From: Exiguobacterium sp. s48
GTDB lineage: Bacteria > Bacillota > Bacilli > Exiguobacteriales > Exiguobacteriaceae
Direction: 5' to 3'
DNA length: 64,000 bases
NCBI RefSeq assembly: GCF_018617395.1
Contig: NZ_JACSKC010000001.1
Location: forward strand, 930,001-994,000
A program made the position numbers and the translations under genes. The notes beneath the pieces are model-generated. The model did not search any database, was not told where the DNA came from, and saw nothing but the letters and a program-made list of their open reading frames with translations. Shown here in pieces: positions 8,032 through 16,526 of the stretch (positions within the stretch are counted from its first letter, which is position 1; every line of letters begins with the position of its first letter).

Positions 8032-9594
8032 TTACTTCGCATAATCGACGGAACGTGTTTCACGAATGACCGTCACTTTAATTTGTCCAGGATAGTCGAG
8101 TTCATCCTCGATTCGCTTACAAATATCGCGTGCCATCTTACCGGCGACGACATCGTCGACGACATCAGGGCGAACGATGATTCGGACTTCTCGTCCTGCT
8201 TGAATCGCATACGATTTTTCGACGCCTTCAAACGACTCACAGATTGATTCGAGACGTTCAAGACGACGGATGTAGCTTTCAAGCGTCTCTTGGCGAGCTC
8301 CAGGACGCGCTGCCGATAGGGCATCAGCCGCCGCCACAAGGACAGCAATCGTCGATGTCGCCTCGACGTCCCCGTGGTGGGAAGCAATCGAGTTGATGAC
8401 GACCGGATGTTCTTTGTACTTCGTCGCAAGTTCTACACCGATTTCAACGTGACTACCTTCGACTTCGTGGTCGATCGCTTTACCGATGTCGTGTAAGAGT
8501 CCTGCCCGTTTCGCGAGCGTGACGTCCTCCCCGAGTTCGGCTGCCATCATCCCGGCAAGGTGAGCCACCTCGACCGAGTGAGACAAGACGTTTTGACCGT
8601 AACTTGTACGGTAGCGCATACGACCGAGTGTCTTGACGAGATCTGGATGGAGTCCATGAATGCCGGCTTCAAACGTTGCTTCTTCTCCGTACTCACGAAT
8701 TCGTTCATCCACTTCACGGCGAGACTTCTCCACCATCTCTTCAATGCGAGCTGGGTGAATTCGACCGTCTTGAACGAGTTTTTCAAGCGTCATCTTCGCG
8801 ATTTCACGACGAACCGGGTCAAATCCTGACAAGATGACAGCTTCTGGCGTGTCATCGATGATGAGGTCAATCCCAGTCAACGTTTCAAGCGTCCGGATAT
8901 TACGCCCTTCGCGACCGATAATGCGACCTTTCATCTCGTCACTCGGTAAGTTGACAACGGATACCGTCGTTTCGGCGACATGTTCAGCAGCATATCGTTG
9001 CATCGTGAGAGATAAGAGGTGTTTCGCTTTTTTATCCGCTTCTTGTTTTGCTTTTTGCTCGATTTCTTTTTGAAGGAGAGCAGCATCGTGAAGCGCTTCC
9101 TGCTTCGCTTCGTCCATGATGATGGTACGTGCTTCATCTTTCGAGAGGGATGCCACGCGTACAAGTTCTTGGCGTGCCTCTTCGTATAACTCCTCCACTT
9201 TGCTTTCGAGCATTTCTGCTTCACGCTTGCGTTTTTCGAGTCCTCGTTCCTGTTCATCTAGTGAATCTTCTTTCCGCTCGAGCATGTCTGCTTTGCGGTC
9301 GAGAAGCTCTTCTTTTTGAACGAGGCGATTCTCTTTTACTTTCTGGTCTTCGCGACGTTCACGTAATTCTTGTTCCGTCTCATTACGAAGTTGAATCATC
9401 TCTTCTTTTACTTCAAGCCGTGCTTCTTTTTGCATCGCTTCCGATTGTTGTTTTGCTTGCTCTACAATCTTAGTCGCTTCCGTCTCGGCACCTTGAATCT
9501 TCGCTTCGGCGATCGATTTACGCACAAAAAAACCTGCAACAAAAGCTATCGGCAAAAGGAGGATCAGAATAAGCCAGTATAGCCATTCCATCAT
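8032..9594 (-). CDS. rny: Ribonuclease Y
   Basis: A 520-residue membrane-anchored endoribonuclease that starts bulk mRNA decay. Domains in order: an N-terminal transmembrane helix (about 5-24), a long charged coiled coil (about 30-190), a KH RNA-binding domain with [15 protein letters not shown] near residue 230, and an HD domain with [10 protein letters not shown] and [12 protein letters not shown] carrying the metal-binding His-Asp pair. The ATG at 9594 is chosen because AAAGGGAGGTGAAC lies immediately before it; the upstream GTG at 9600 falls within that ribosome-binding site. The resulting 520 residues equal the B. subtilis protein. Confidence 0.95.
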   Translation of the reverse strand: MMEWLYWLILILLLPIAFVAGFFVRKSIAEAKIQGAETEATKIVEQAKQQSEAMQKEARLEVKEEMIQLRNETEQELRERREDQKVKENRLVQKEELLDRKADMLERKEDSLDEQERGLEKRKREAEMLESKVEELYEEARQELVRVASLSKDEARTIIMDEAKQEALHDAALLQKEIEQKAKQEADKKAKHLLSLTMQRYAAEHVAETTVSVVNLPSDEMKGRIIGREGRNIRTLETLTGIDLIIDDTPEAVILSGFDPVRREIAKMTLEKLVQDGRIHPARIEEMVEKSRREVDERIREYGEEATFEAGIHGLHPDLVKTLGRMRYRTSYGQNVLSHSVEVAHLAGMMAAELGEDVTLAKRAGLLHDIGKAIDHEVEGSHVEIGVELATKYKEHPVVINSIASHHGDVEATSTIAVLVAAADALSAARPGARQETLESYIRRLERLESICESFEGVEKSYAIQAGREVRIIVRPDVVDDVVAGKMARDICKRIEDELDYPGQIKVTVIRETRSVDYAK

Positions 9595-9645
9595 GTTCAC
9601 CTCCCTTTCGCAAGGTTATTTTATTTTTTTAATAAGTGAGATACA

Positions 9646-9657
9646 CGGGCTAGCCCG
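9646..9657 (-). repeat. Perfect 12-base palindrome in the rny leader
   Basis: CGGGCTAGCCCG lies between the predicted promoter and the rny start, about 12 to 25 bases into the predicted transcript. It could fold into a short stem or bind a dimeric protein. Confidence 0.4.
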
Positions 9658-9668
9658 CGCATAACTTT

Positions 9669-9697
9669 ATTGTACTTATTTAAGAGGGAGAATGCAA
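9669..9697 (-). promoter_or_regulatory. Candidate rny promoter
   Basis: On the minus strand, TTGCAT (9697-9692), a 17-base spacer and TACAAT (9674-9669), about 75 bases before the rny start and downstream of the recA terminator. Confidence 0.5.
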
Positions 9698-9741
9698 TGC
9701 ACGGACAGGATAGAACTACCAATTGCCTAAAAAATTATACT

Positions 9742-9774
9742 AAAAAAATCTCACTCGAAAGAATTCGAGTGAGA
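9742..9774 (-). terminator. Terminator after recA
   Basis: An 11-base stem TCTCACTCGAA/TTCGAGTGAGA with a short loop. On the minus strand it is followed by seven T residues. It separates recA from rny. Confidence 0.9.
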
Positions 9775-9782
9775 CGATGTGC

Positions 9783-10832
9783 TTATTCGTCATCGAGAAG
9801 CGAGAGGACTTCGTCGTCTTCACCTTCAACCGTGACCGTTTTTTCGCCGTTCAATCCATAGTGATCACGAATTTGTTGTTCAACTTCAGCCGCGATCGCT
9901 GGATTTTCTTTCATGTATTGCTTGGCGTTTTCACGACCTTGACCAAGACGTTCTTCATTGAACGAGTACCAAGCTCCGCTCTTTTGAACGATGTCGAGGT
10001 CGGCACCGATATCGATGAGTTCCCCTTCACGTGAGATCCCCTCACCGTACATGATATCGACTTCCGCCGTTTTGAACGGTGGCGCGATCTTGTTTTTTAC
10101 AATCTTGATCTTCGTACGGTTCCCGACCATATCTTGACCTTGTTTGAGTGTCTCCGCACGACGAACTTCAAGACGTACAGATGAGTAGAATTTCAAGGCG
10201 CGGCCACCAGGAGTCGTTTCTGGGTTACCGAACATGATCCCGATTTTCTCGCGAATTTGGTTGATGAAGATGACAATCGTTTTCGATTTGTTCGTCGCAC
10301 CAGACAACTTACGAAGTGCCTGTGACATCAAACGAGCTTGAAGACCGACGTGCGAGTCTCCCATTTCCCCTTCAATTTCGGCTTTCGGTACGAGTGCCGC
10401 GACCGAGTCGACGACGAGGATATCGACCGCTCCTGAACGAACGAGGGCTTCTGCGATTTCAAGGGCTTGTTCCCCAGTGTCTGGCTGTGAAAGAAGCAAC
10501 TCGTCGATATTGACTCCAAGGTTTTTAGCATACTTTGGATCGAGCGCATGCTCGGCATCAACGAATGCTGCTTGACCGCCACGCTTTTGAACTTCCGCAA
10601 TCGCATGAAGCGCTACAGTTGTCTTACCAGAAGATTCCGGTCCGTATACTTCGATGACACGACCACGTGGATATCCACCTGCTCCGAGTGCGACGTCAAG
10701 GGCGATTGACCCTGAAGGGATGACCGATACTTGCTGGTCTGTATTTTCACCAAGGCGCATGATTGAGCCTTTACCGAATTGTTTCTCAATTTGGCGTAAT
10801 GCCATTTCTAACGCTTGTTTACGATCACTCAT
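9783..10832 (-). CDS. recA: RecA recombinase
   Basis: A 349-residue ATP-dependent strand-exchange protein and LexA co-protease, central to recombination and the SOS response. Walker [10 protein letters not shown] is at about residues 65-73, Walker B is in [12 protein letters not shown], and the DNA-binding loop regions [17 protein letters not shown] and [10 protein letters not shown] are intact. The C-terminus is acidic ([14 protein letters not shown]), as usual. The start ATG follows AAAGGAGG at normal spacing. It has its own SOS-type promoter at 10865-10915 and a strong terminator, so it forms a separate unit between cinA and rny. Confidence 0.97.
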
Positions 10833-10864
10833 AGATAAATGAGCCTCCTTTAATTGATACTCTT

Positions 10865-10893
10865 ATTATACGTGAACATTTCATGATACACAA
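10865..10893 (-). promoter_or_regulatory. recA promoter
   Basis: TTGTGT (10893-10888), a spacer of exactly 17 bases and a perfect TATAAT (10870-10865) on the minus strand, about 33 bases before the recA start. Confidence 0.75.
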
Positions 10894-10901
10894 GTTTTTT
10901 A

Positions 10902-10915
10902 CGAACATTTATTCG
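10902..10915 (-). promoter_or_regulatory. LexA (SOS) box of recA
   Basis: CGAATAAATGTTCG differs at one position from the Gram-positive SOS consensus CGAAC-N4-GTTCG. It lies eight bases upstream of the -35 element and overlaps the cinA stop codon. A weaker half-site, GAACATTT, lies inside the promoter spacer at 10874-10881. Confidence 0.75.
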
Positions 10916-12135
10916 CCTTTTTTCATTTGTTGAATGAGCGTCCATAATCCATCCTTTGCAGCTCGCATGCGGATGATATTCCGTTCTTGATGGGGGTAAT
11001 TCCGTTCGATGACCTCAATTCCGTCCGGTGTCTTCACTCCGATGTAGACCGTACCGACCGGACGACCTGAATTCGATGTCGGTCCCGCCTCACCAGTAAA
11101 AGATAGAGCATAGTCGGCATGTGTCCCCTTGGACAATCCGCTCACCATCTCATAGGCTACTTCTTTTGAGACGACCGAATGTTGTTCAATTGTATCAAGA
11201 GAGACCCCTAAATACCTATTTTTTAGCTCATTCGAATACGTCACGACTCCCCCTAGAAAAACAGCTGACGCACCAGGTGTCGATGTAATCATTGACTGAA
11301 CTTCACCACCGGTCAACGACTCGGCAACAGCGAGCGTCTGATTCAAACGTGACAATGATTGAATGAGATGTGATGCGATTGTTTCATCGTCAGAACCGAA
11401 GTAGTACGAGCCGACCCGTCTCAGAATTTCGGTCTTCACTTCTTCAATCATCTGGCGTGCGGTCGCTTCGTCCGTCGCACGGGCACTAATTCGAAGCCTT
11501 GCCTCGCCCGTCTCGGCATAAGGGGCGACGGTCGGATTCGAACCGTCCAATAAGTCTTTCACGGCATCGTCGAGAGCGGATTCCCCGATCTCATAAAAGC
11601 GTAACGATTCCGAGACGAGTGTCGCACCTGAGAGTTTCTTTGGAAACGTAGCCTCGACCAATGCCTTCATCTCTCGTGGCACGCCCGGTAAAAGCATCCA
11701 TGTCGTCTCCCCGTCAATCCACATCCCCGGAGCAAGTCCAACTGGATTTTGTAGCACATCGGCACCGCTAAGCACATCGGCTTGACGAGCATCCCCGTCA
11801 TTCATCTCCCGGTCGCGTGACAGAAGGAATCGTTGAATCGTTTCATACGCTTCCATATCCCTTACGATTGGACGTTCGAGTAAGTCTGAAAGGACCGTTT
11901 TTGTGACGTCATCTGCCGTCGGTCCGAGTCCTCCCGTGACAATGACAAAGTCGGAACGGCGACGGGCGGTATCGAAAATCTCTTTCATTCGTGCCGCGTT
12001 ATCCCCGACAACTTGATGATACAAGACTGGCACGCCGTACTTCGACAGTTGTTCTGATATGTAACTCGCATTCGTATTGACGATTTCCCCTAAGAGCAAC
12101 TCGCTTCCTACCGCAATGATTTCGGCTCGTTTCAT
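10909..12135 (-). CDS. cinA: CinA competence/damage-inducible protein
   Basis: A 408-residue two-domain protein. The N-terminal MoaB/MogA-like domain (about 1-170) shows AEIIAVGSELLLGEIVN and VTGGLGPTADDVT; the C-terminal CinA domain (about 250-405) shows AVAESLTGGEV, the feature of nicotinamide-mononucleotide deamidases. The protein probably recycles NMN or ADP-ribose-type products of NAD turnover. In naturally competent bacteria it is associated with RecA. It lies immediately upstream of recA, and its stop codon lies within the recA LexA box. Confidence 0.95.
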   Translation of the reverse strand: MKRAEIIAVGSELLLGEIVNTNASYISEQLSKYGVPVLYHQVVGDNAARMKEIFDTARRRSDFVIVTGGLGPTADDVTKTVLSDLLERPIVRDMEAYETIQRFLLSRDREMNDGDARQADVLSGADVLQNPVGLAPGMWIDGETTWMLLPGVPREMKALVEATFPKKLSGATLVSESLRFYEIGESALDDAVKDLLDGSNPTVAPYAETGEARLRISARATDEATARQMIEEVKTEILRRVGSYYFGSDDETIASHLIQSLSRLNQTLAVAESLTGGEVQSMITSTPGASAVFLGGVVTYSNELKNRYLGVSLDTIEQHSVVSKEVAYEMVSGLSKGTHADYALSFTGEAGPTSNSGRPVGTVYIGVKTPDGIEVIERNYPHQERNIIRMRAAKDGLWTLIQQMKKGE

Positions 12136-12155
12136 CTCAATTCCTCCTCGACTTC

Positions 12156-12189
12156 AAAAAAAAGACGAGCTAGATCAACCAACTCGTCT
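12156..12189 (-). terminator. Terminator between pgsA and cinA
   Basis: Stem AGACGAG/CTCGTCT with a 13-base loop, followed on the minus strand by eight T residues. It lies just after the pgsA stop codon. Confidence 0.75.
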
Positions 12190-12197
12190 CTGTCGAC

Positions 12198-12776
12198 TTA
12201 CATCGACTTCACAATAATTTTATAGTTTTGTGCGAAATACTCGGCACCCGAATAAATTGTCAGGGCAAGGGCCAACCACATCGCCCACTCACCGAACGGA
12301 ATGCCGACATAGCTGAAAATCGGATTACCGAACAGTAAGAAGATGATCGCAAAAAGTTGCACCCACGTCTTTGCTTTTCCAGACTTTCCGGCCGCGACGA
12401 CAATTCCTTCATCGGCAGCGACGAGGCGTAAGCCCGTGACCGCGAATTCACGTGACAAAATCACGACGACGACCCACGCTGCGACGAGATCCATCTCCAC
12501 AAGCAACACGAGTGCTGCCGTGACGAGCAATTTGTCTGCGAGCGGGTCCATAAATTTACCAAAGTTCGTGACTAAGTTATGCTTACGTGCCAAATGACCG
12601 TCCAACCAGTCCGTAATGGCCGCAATGGTAAAAATCACACCAGCAATGAATTGGTGAACAGGGACATCGGCACCTAAAAAGGCAATGCTTCCCCAATCAA
12701 AATCAACAGCGAGTAAGACGACGAATACGGGGATCAAGACCACGCGTAGCATCGTCAATCGGTTAGGTAGGTTCAT
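12198..12776 (-). CDS. pgsA: CDP-diacylglycerol-glycerol-3-phosphate phosphatidyltransferase
   Basis: A 192-residue integral membrane enzyme that transfers phosphatidate from CDP-diacylglycerol to glycerol-3-phosphate, the committed step to phosphatidylglycerol and cardiolipin. The CDP-alcohol phosphatidyltransferase motif is complete: DWLDGHLARKHN then GKFMDPLADK (DG..AR...G...D...D). It opens NLPNRLTMLRV, as usual for PgsA, and has about five hydrophobic helices. It follows rodZ closely, and its ribosome-binding site may pair with upstream sequence (see findings). Confidence 0.95.
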   Translation of the reverse strand: MNLPNRLTMLRVVLIPVFVVLLAVDFDWGSIAFLGADVPVHQFIAGVIFTIAAITDWLDGHLARKHNLVTNFGKFMDPLADKLLVTAALVLLVEMDLVAAWVVVVILSREFAVTGLRLVAADEGIVVAAGKSGKAKTWVQLFAIIFLLFGNPIFSYVGIPFGEWAMWLALALTIYSGAEYFAQNYKIIVKSM

Positions 12777-12798
12777 GTAGAACGCCTCCTCTTAGAAG

Positions 12799-12827
12799 GA
12801 GAGTCGACTTATTCGGCGTCGACTCTC
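12799..12827 (-). promoter_or_regulatory. Hairpin spanning the rodZ stop codon
   Basis: A ten-base stem GAGAGTCGAC/GTCGACTCTC whose loop contains the last rodZ codons. It has no downstream T-run, so it looks less like a terminator than a structure that stabilises or separates the rodZ and pgsA messages. Confidence 0.45.
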
Positions 12828-13681
12828 TTTACAAAAATATTTTGTGTGACCGGAGACTCTTGAAGCTCGAGCTCACGACCGTTGACGACGATTTTCTCAA
12901 CGCCTGCAATGAGTCCGATTCGAATACGAAGCGTGTCCGTCTCGGCGTCTTCAATGACGATCGGGTTCTGTTTCGACTGGTTCGGATACTCCGGTGCAAG
13001 GAAAGCCCCTTCTAACGACGTATCACGAACACCAACATAGGAAGCAGGTGAATCTTTTACATAAATCTCAGTCGAAAGTTTATCACTTGTCGCGAGTTCA
13101 TATGTGATGTCTGCTCCGTTCGATTCGGTTACCGCAATCGGACCAGATTCCGCTGGCGGTTCTTCTTCGGCAGGTGTTTCTTCAGCAGGTTCTTCTTCGG
13201 CTGGCTCATCTGACGGGACATCTTTATTTTGATCGACCGTGACCCCTGAACTTGGCGGTTCGGCCGGACTGGCATCCTGACCACCAAAATCGATGCTTCT
13301 CACTGCAAAATAAACGGCCGTGATGAGCAAGAACACCGTGAGGGCGAGAAGCACTTTCGGGACCCAACGCGAGACTCGACTCGTCGACTCTGAAGCTTTT
13401 GAATACGTCTTCTTCCGAGAAAGTTGAACGGTTGGCTGTGCCTCGATGACCGGTAAATCTTTAGCATACGTCTCATACAGTTCATCCACATCAAGACCGA
13501 GCGACTCCGCATACGTTTTGATGAACGCCCGTGCATAGAAAGAGCCAGGGAGATTTTTGTAATCACCTTCCTCAATCGCGATGATATAGCGTTTTTGAAT
13601 CTTTGTCGTCTGCTGGATTTGGTCGAGCGTCAATCCGCTCTCTTCACGCTTTTGTTTCAAAAAAGTCCCTAGTTCTGTCAC
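12809..13681 (-). CDS. rodZ: RodZ/YmfM cytoskeletal adaptor
   Basis: A 290-residue bitopic membrane protein. An N-terminal helix-turn-helix domain (about 1-75, with LTLDQIQQTTKIQKRYI and GSFYARAFIKTYAESLGL) binds MreB in the family. A single transmembrane helix follows near 110-130, then a low-complexity Glu/Pro linker, and an extracellular DUF4115-type beta domain. It helps position the elongation machinery and keep rod shape. The GTG at 13681 (MTELGTFLKQ) is preferred because AAGGTG lies nine bases upstream and the family begins there. It precedes pgsA, as in B. subtilis. Confidence 0.88.
   Translation of the reverse strand: MTELGTFLKQKREESGLTLDQIQQTTKIQKRYIIAIEEGDYKNLPGSFYARAFIKTYAESLGLDVDELYETYAKDLPVIEAQPTVQLSRKKTYSKASESTSRVSRWVPKVLLALTVFLLITAVYFAVRSIDFGGQDASPAEPPSSGVTVDQNKDVPSDEPAEEEPAEETPAEEEPPAESGPIAVTESNGADITYELATSDKLSTEIYVKDSPASYVGVRDTSLEGAFLAPEYPNQSKQNPIVIEDAETDTLRIRIGLIAGVEKIVVNGRELELQESPVTQNIFVKRVDAE
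13151..13210 (-). repeat. Coding repeats in the rodZ linker
   Basis: Near-repeats of GGTTCTTCTTCGGC and relatives encode the EEPAEE-type Glu/Pro/Ala linker between the membrane helix and the outer domain of RodZ. Copy number may vary between strains. Confidence 0.6.
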
Positions 13682-13708
13682 AGGGGTCCACACCTTCCAT
13701 TCACATAA

Positions 13709-14485
13709 TTATTCAAACCATTCTGACTCACGATGCGTTTCTTGTGGGATGATTATCGTTTCATCCGGATTGTTTCTCAATTCAATAATATAATCAAAGT
13801 CTTCATACACGCAATCGGTGTTTCGGACATATAGGTCAGGGTGTTCGATGACTTTCACAGCAGGCAACCGCATGACTTCACGGATGAGCTGTCGATGTCG
13901 CTCATCCATCGTACGGGTAGAGACAGCACCATCGATTATGTATACGTGATCGCCTTCCCGCTCCTCTTCAAACAAGGAGGTCCGAACGGTCTGTTTCATC
14001 AATGTCGAGGATAAAAACAACCATCGTTTGTTCGCACATACACTTGCTGCGACAATCGATTCTGTCTTTCCGACACGCGGATTACCGCGTACCCCAATCA
14101 ACAAATGACGTTCTTCCTTCATCAGTTCTGCGACGAAATCCACGAGGATTCCTAGGTCCTCTCGGACGAAGCGGAACGTCTTCTTGTCATCACTGTCATG
14201 ATCGATATACCGACCATGCCGAATCGCAATCCTGTCCCGCAACTTCGGACGGCGCAATTTAATGACGGCGATGGCTTCCATTCGCTTTAAAATATGCTCG
14301 AGACGATGGACGTGATCAGCAGCCGGAGCTTTAAGCAACATCCCGCGACGCTGAAGATCGACCCCATTGATGGTCACGATGGAGATTTGGAGCATTCCCA
14401 TGAGAGACGCGATGTCTCCGAGGATACCCGGTCGATTTTGACACAATTCATATTCGAGATACCACTCTTCGAATTTATGTTCCAT
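13709..14485 (-). CDS. ymfK: YmfK-type DUF3388 protein
   Basis: A 258-residue cytoplasmic protein of family DUF3388. The N-terminal 70 residues (WYLEYELCQNRPGILGDIAS) look like an ACT regulatory domain. The middle has a P-loop-like GVRGNPRVGKTE near residue 150, suggesting nucleotide binding. No reaction is known. The ATG at 14485 has AAGGATGG upstream and is preferred over a TTG six bases earlier. The gene lies between the ymfFHI group and rodZ, as in B. subtilis. Confidence 0.85.
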   Translation of the reverse strand: MEHKFEEWYLEYELCQNRPGILGDIASLMGMLQISIVTINGVDLQRRGMLLKAPAADHVHRLEHILKRMEAIAVIKLRRPKLRDRIAIRHGRYIDHDSDDKKTFRFVREDLGILVDFVAELMKEERHLLIGVRGNPRVGKTESIVAASVCANKRWLFLSSTLMKQTVRTSLFEEEREGDHVYIIDGAVSTRTMDERHRQLIREVMRLPAVKVIEHPDLYVRNTDCVYEDFDYIIELRNNPDETIIIPQETHRESEWFE

Positions 14486-14574
14486 CCCCAACCATCCTTT
14501 CGAGCGAGTTCGCTACCTAGCCTATTTTAAATTATTTTAGAAGAATTGAAAAGAACAGGTTTGTGCGGATACAA

Positions 14575-15270
14575 TCATTGCCATCCGCCATCGATGCGTA
14601 ACACGGCGCCTGTCATATACGAGGCATCTGATGAACATAAGAATCGGATTGTCTTGGCCACATCCTCAACATCCCCAAGACGACCAAGCGGAATGTCATC
14701 CGTCACCATTTGTTTCGTCTCTTCTACCGTATCATTCATCGGCGTATCAATCCACCCTGGGGTCACCGCATTGATTCGAACATTGAACGGTCCCGCCTCT
14801 CGCGCGAACGATTTGACAAAGCCAAGCTGTGCCGCTTTGACGGTCGAATAAAACACCTCAGCCGCCGCTCCAACTTCTCCCCATACACTAGAGACGATCA
14901 CGATGTCGAGTTGACGGGCATACGGTTTTTTCGCAACGACAGACTGAATGAGTCGCACCATGGCGCGAACATGTACTTCATAAAGAAGGTCGAGTTCACT
15001 GATTGATTGGTCAACAACTAGACCATGTTGTGCGTGACCCGCCACATAAACGATGCGATCGACGATATCGATAGAGGATACCCATTCCTCAACGGCGATT
15101 CGGTCAGACAGGTCGCAGGTGATCAGTTCGGCTTGTACCTTTTCCGTCTCAATCAATCGCGCAAGTCGATCACGACCTTGATTCGCATGTAAGATTAGCT
15201 CGTCGTCACGAAAAGCGAGCGAGACGGCGCGACCAATGGCACCGCTCGCTCCAACAATCAACGTCTTCAT
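14575..15270 (-). CDS. ymfI: YmfI short-chain dehydrogenase/reductase
   Basis: A 231-residue SDR-family oxidoreductase, FabG-like. The cofactor loop is TLIVGASGAIGRAVS, followed by VAGHAQHGLV in place of the usual NNAG. The catalytic serine is in VSSVWGEVGAA and the Tyr-x-x-x-Lys is in VFYSTVKAAQ, with PGWIDTPMND afterwards. The substrate is unknown; 3-oxoacyl reduction is the default for the family. Its ATG overlaps the ymfH stop codon as ATGA, so the two are translationally coupled. Confidence 0.88.
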   Translation of the reverse strand: MKTLIVGASGAIGRAVSLAFRDDELILHANQGRDRLARLIETEKVQAELITCDLSDRIAVEEWVSSIDIVDRIVYVAGHAQHGLVVDQSISELDLLYEVHVRAMVRLIQSVVAKKPYARQLDIVIVSSVWGEVGAAAEVFYSTVKAAQLGFVKSFAREAGPFNVRINAVTPGWIDTPMNDTVEETKQMVTDDIPLGRLGDVEDVAKTIRFLCSSDASYMTGAVLRIDGGWQ

Positions 15271-16526
15271 GGTTTTTTGACGATGCATACCGTTCGTTGT
15301 TCAGTACGGAACAATCGACTGTACGCTTCGTATAGCTCATCTCGTGTGATGGCATCGATCAAGTTCGGAATATCAAACAGATTCCCATCATTCAGCGCAT
15401 AGCGAGAAAATTGATTAGCGATGAACTCTGGTGAATTCAAAGCTTTTAAAAATTGCCCTTGCATCATGCGTTTCTTCCGGTCCAGTGTCTCTTGAGTGAG
15501 TTGAAGGGGACGTTCCAACGCCTCTGTCACCCGTCCTACAAACGTCTCAACTTCAGGTGTCTCCATTGACAAGGCGGCGAAGGCGAACGTTTCTTCTGAC
15601 GTGTAGTCGAACGAGAAGGCATCATCAATCAAGCCTTCCGCGTACAGTTCTGTATAGAGTGGCGCTGTCGTGTCGAAGAGGGCATGCATGAGCAGCTCCA
15701 CTGTCAACTCTTGCTTGAGGCCCGCTTCCCCTGCTTGCGGGACATCTTTATACCCAATCATGACTTTCGGTACAGAGACATCCATTTCGATGATGCGTTC
15801 TGACAGACGAACCGTTAGCGGTTCATCAATCGATTCACGGGTACGTAACGTCGGTTCGTCAAATGATTTGGCGGACTGATTGTTCTGAATGAGTTCGAGC
15901 ATGTCATCCGGCCCGATATTCCCGACAACGAACAGTACCATGTTGCTCGGATGATAGAACGCTTGATGACAAGTATATAAATCTTCCGCAGTGATTTCAG
16001 CGATCGATTCGATTGTCCCGGCGATATCAATCTTGACAGGATGCGTCTCGTACATCGCATCAATCAAACCGAAATACAATCGCCATCCCGGGTTGTCTTG
16101 ATACATTTGAATCTCTTGTCCGATGATTCCTTTTTCTTTCTCCACTGACTCTTTCGTGAAGTAAGGAGTCTGGACGAAGTCAAGAAGCGTTTGCACGTTC
16201 TCTTTGACATTCGATGTGGCACCGAACAAGTAAGCCGTCCGCGTGAAGGAAGTGAAGGCGTTCGCTGACGCCCCTTGACGACCAAATTGTTGAAAGACGT
16301 CACCGTCCTCCTTCTCGAACATCTTATGTTCTAAGAAATGGGCGATACCATCGGGAACCTCTACCCAGTCCTCTAGTTTGAAGCGCCGGTCAATCGAGCC
16401 ATATTTGGTCGTAAACGTCGCAAACGTTTTTTCATATCCGATTTTTTTCAGTAAGTAAACGGAGAGGCCATTTTCGAGAACATGATGATGTAAGGTCTCC
16501 CCGACATTAGGAAAATCTAATTTCAT
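15267..16526 (-). CDS. ymfH: M16-family zinc metallopeptidase YmfH
   Basis: A 419-residue pitrilysin/processing-peptidase homologue and the catalytic partner of the YmfF/YmfH pair. The inverted zinc motif HxxEH is present in AHFLEHKMFE near residue 65, with the downstream glutamate region in KGIIGQEIQMYQD. It is cytoplasmic, with no signal peptide. The ATG at 16526 overlaps the ymfF stop (ATGA), and its own stop overlaps ymfI the same way. Related pairs act in peptide maturation, for example on antibiotics or signalling peptides; the natural substrate here is unknown. Confidence 0.92.
   Translation of the reverse strand: MKLDFPNVGETLHHHVLENGLSVYLLKKIGYEKTFATFTTKYGSIDRRFKLEDWVEVPDGIAHFLEHKMFEKEDGDVFQQFGRQGASANAFTSFTRTAYLFGATSNVKENVQTLLDFVQTPYFTKESVEKEKGIIGQEIQMYQDNPGWRLYFGLIDAMYETHPVKIDIAGTIESIAEITAEDLYTCHQAFYHPSNMVLFVVGNIGPDDMLELIQNNQSAKSFDEPTLRTRESIDEPLTVRLSERIIEMDVSVPKVMIGYKDVPQAGEAGLKQELTVELLMHALFDTTAPLYTELYAEGLIDDAFSFDYTSEETFAFAALSMETPEVETFVGRVTEALERPLQLTQETLDRKKRMMQGQFLKALNSPEFIANQFSRYALNDGNLFDIPNLIDAITRDELYEAYSRLFRTEQRTVCIVKKP

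Noticed and set aside
8834-9582. Several plus-strand open frames opposite rny
   Set aside because: They mirror the low-complexity coiled-coil codons of RNase Y and give Ser/Arg-rich or Phe/Leu-rich nonsense.
13151-13210. Short tandem repeats that might suggest a CRISPR or VNTR array
   Set aside because: They are in frame within rodZ and encode the Glu/Pro linker; there are no spacers of constant length.
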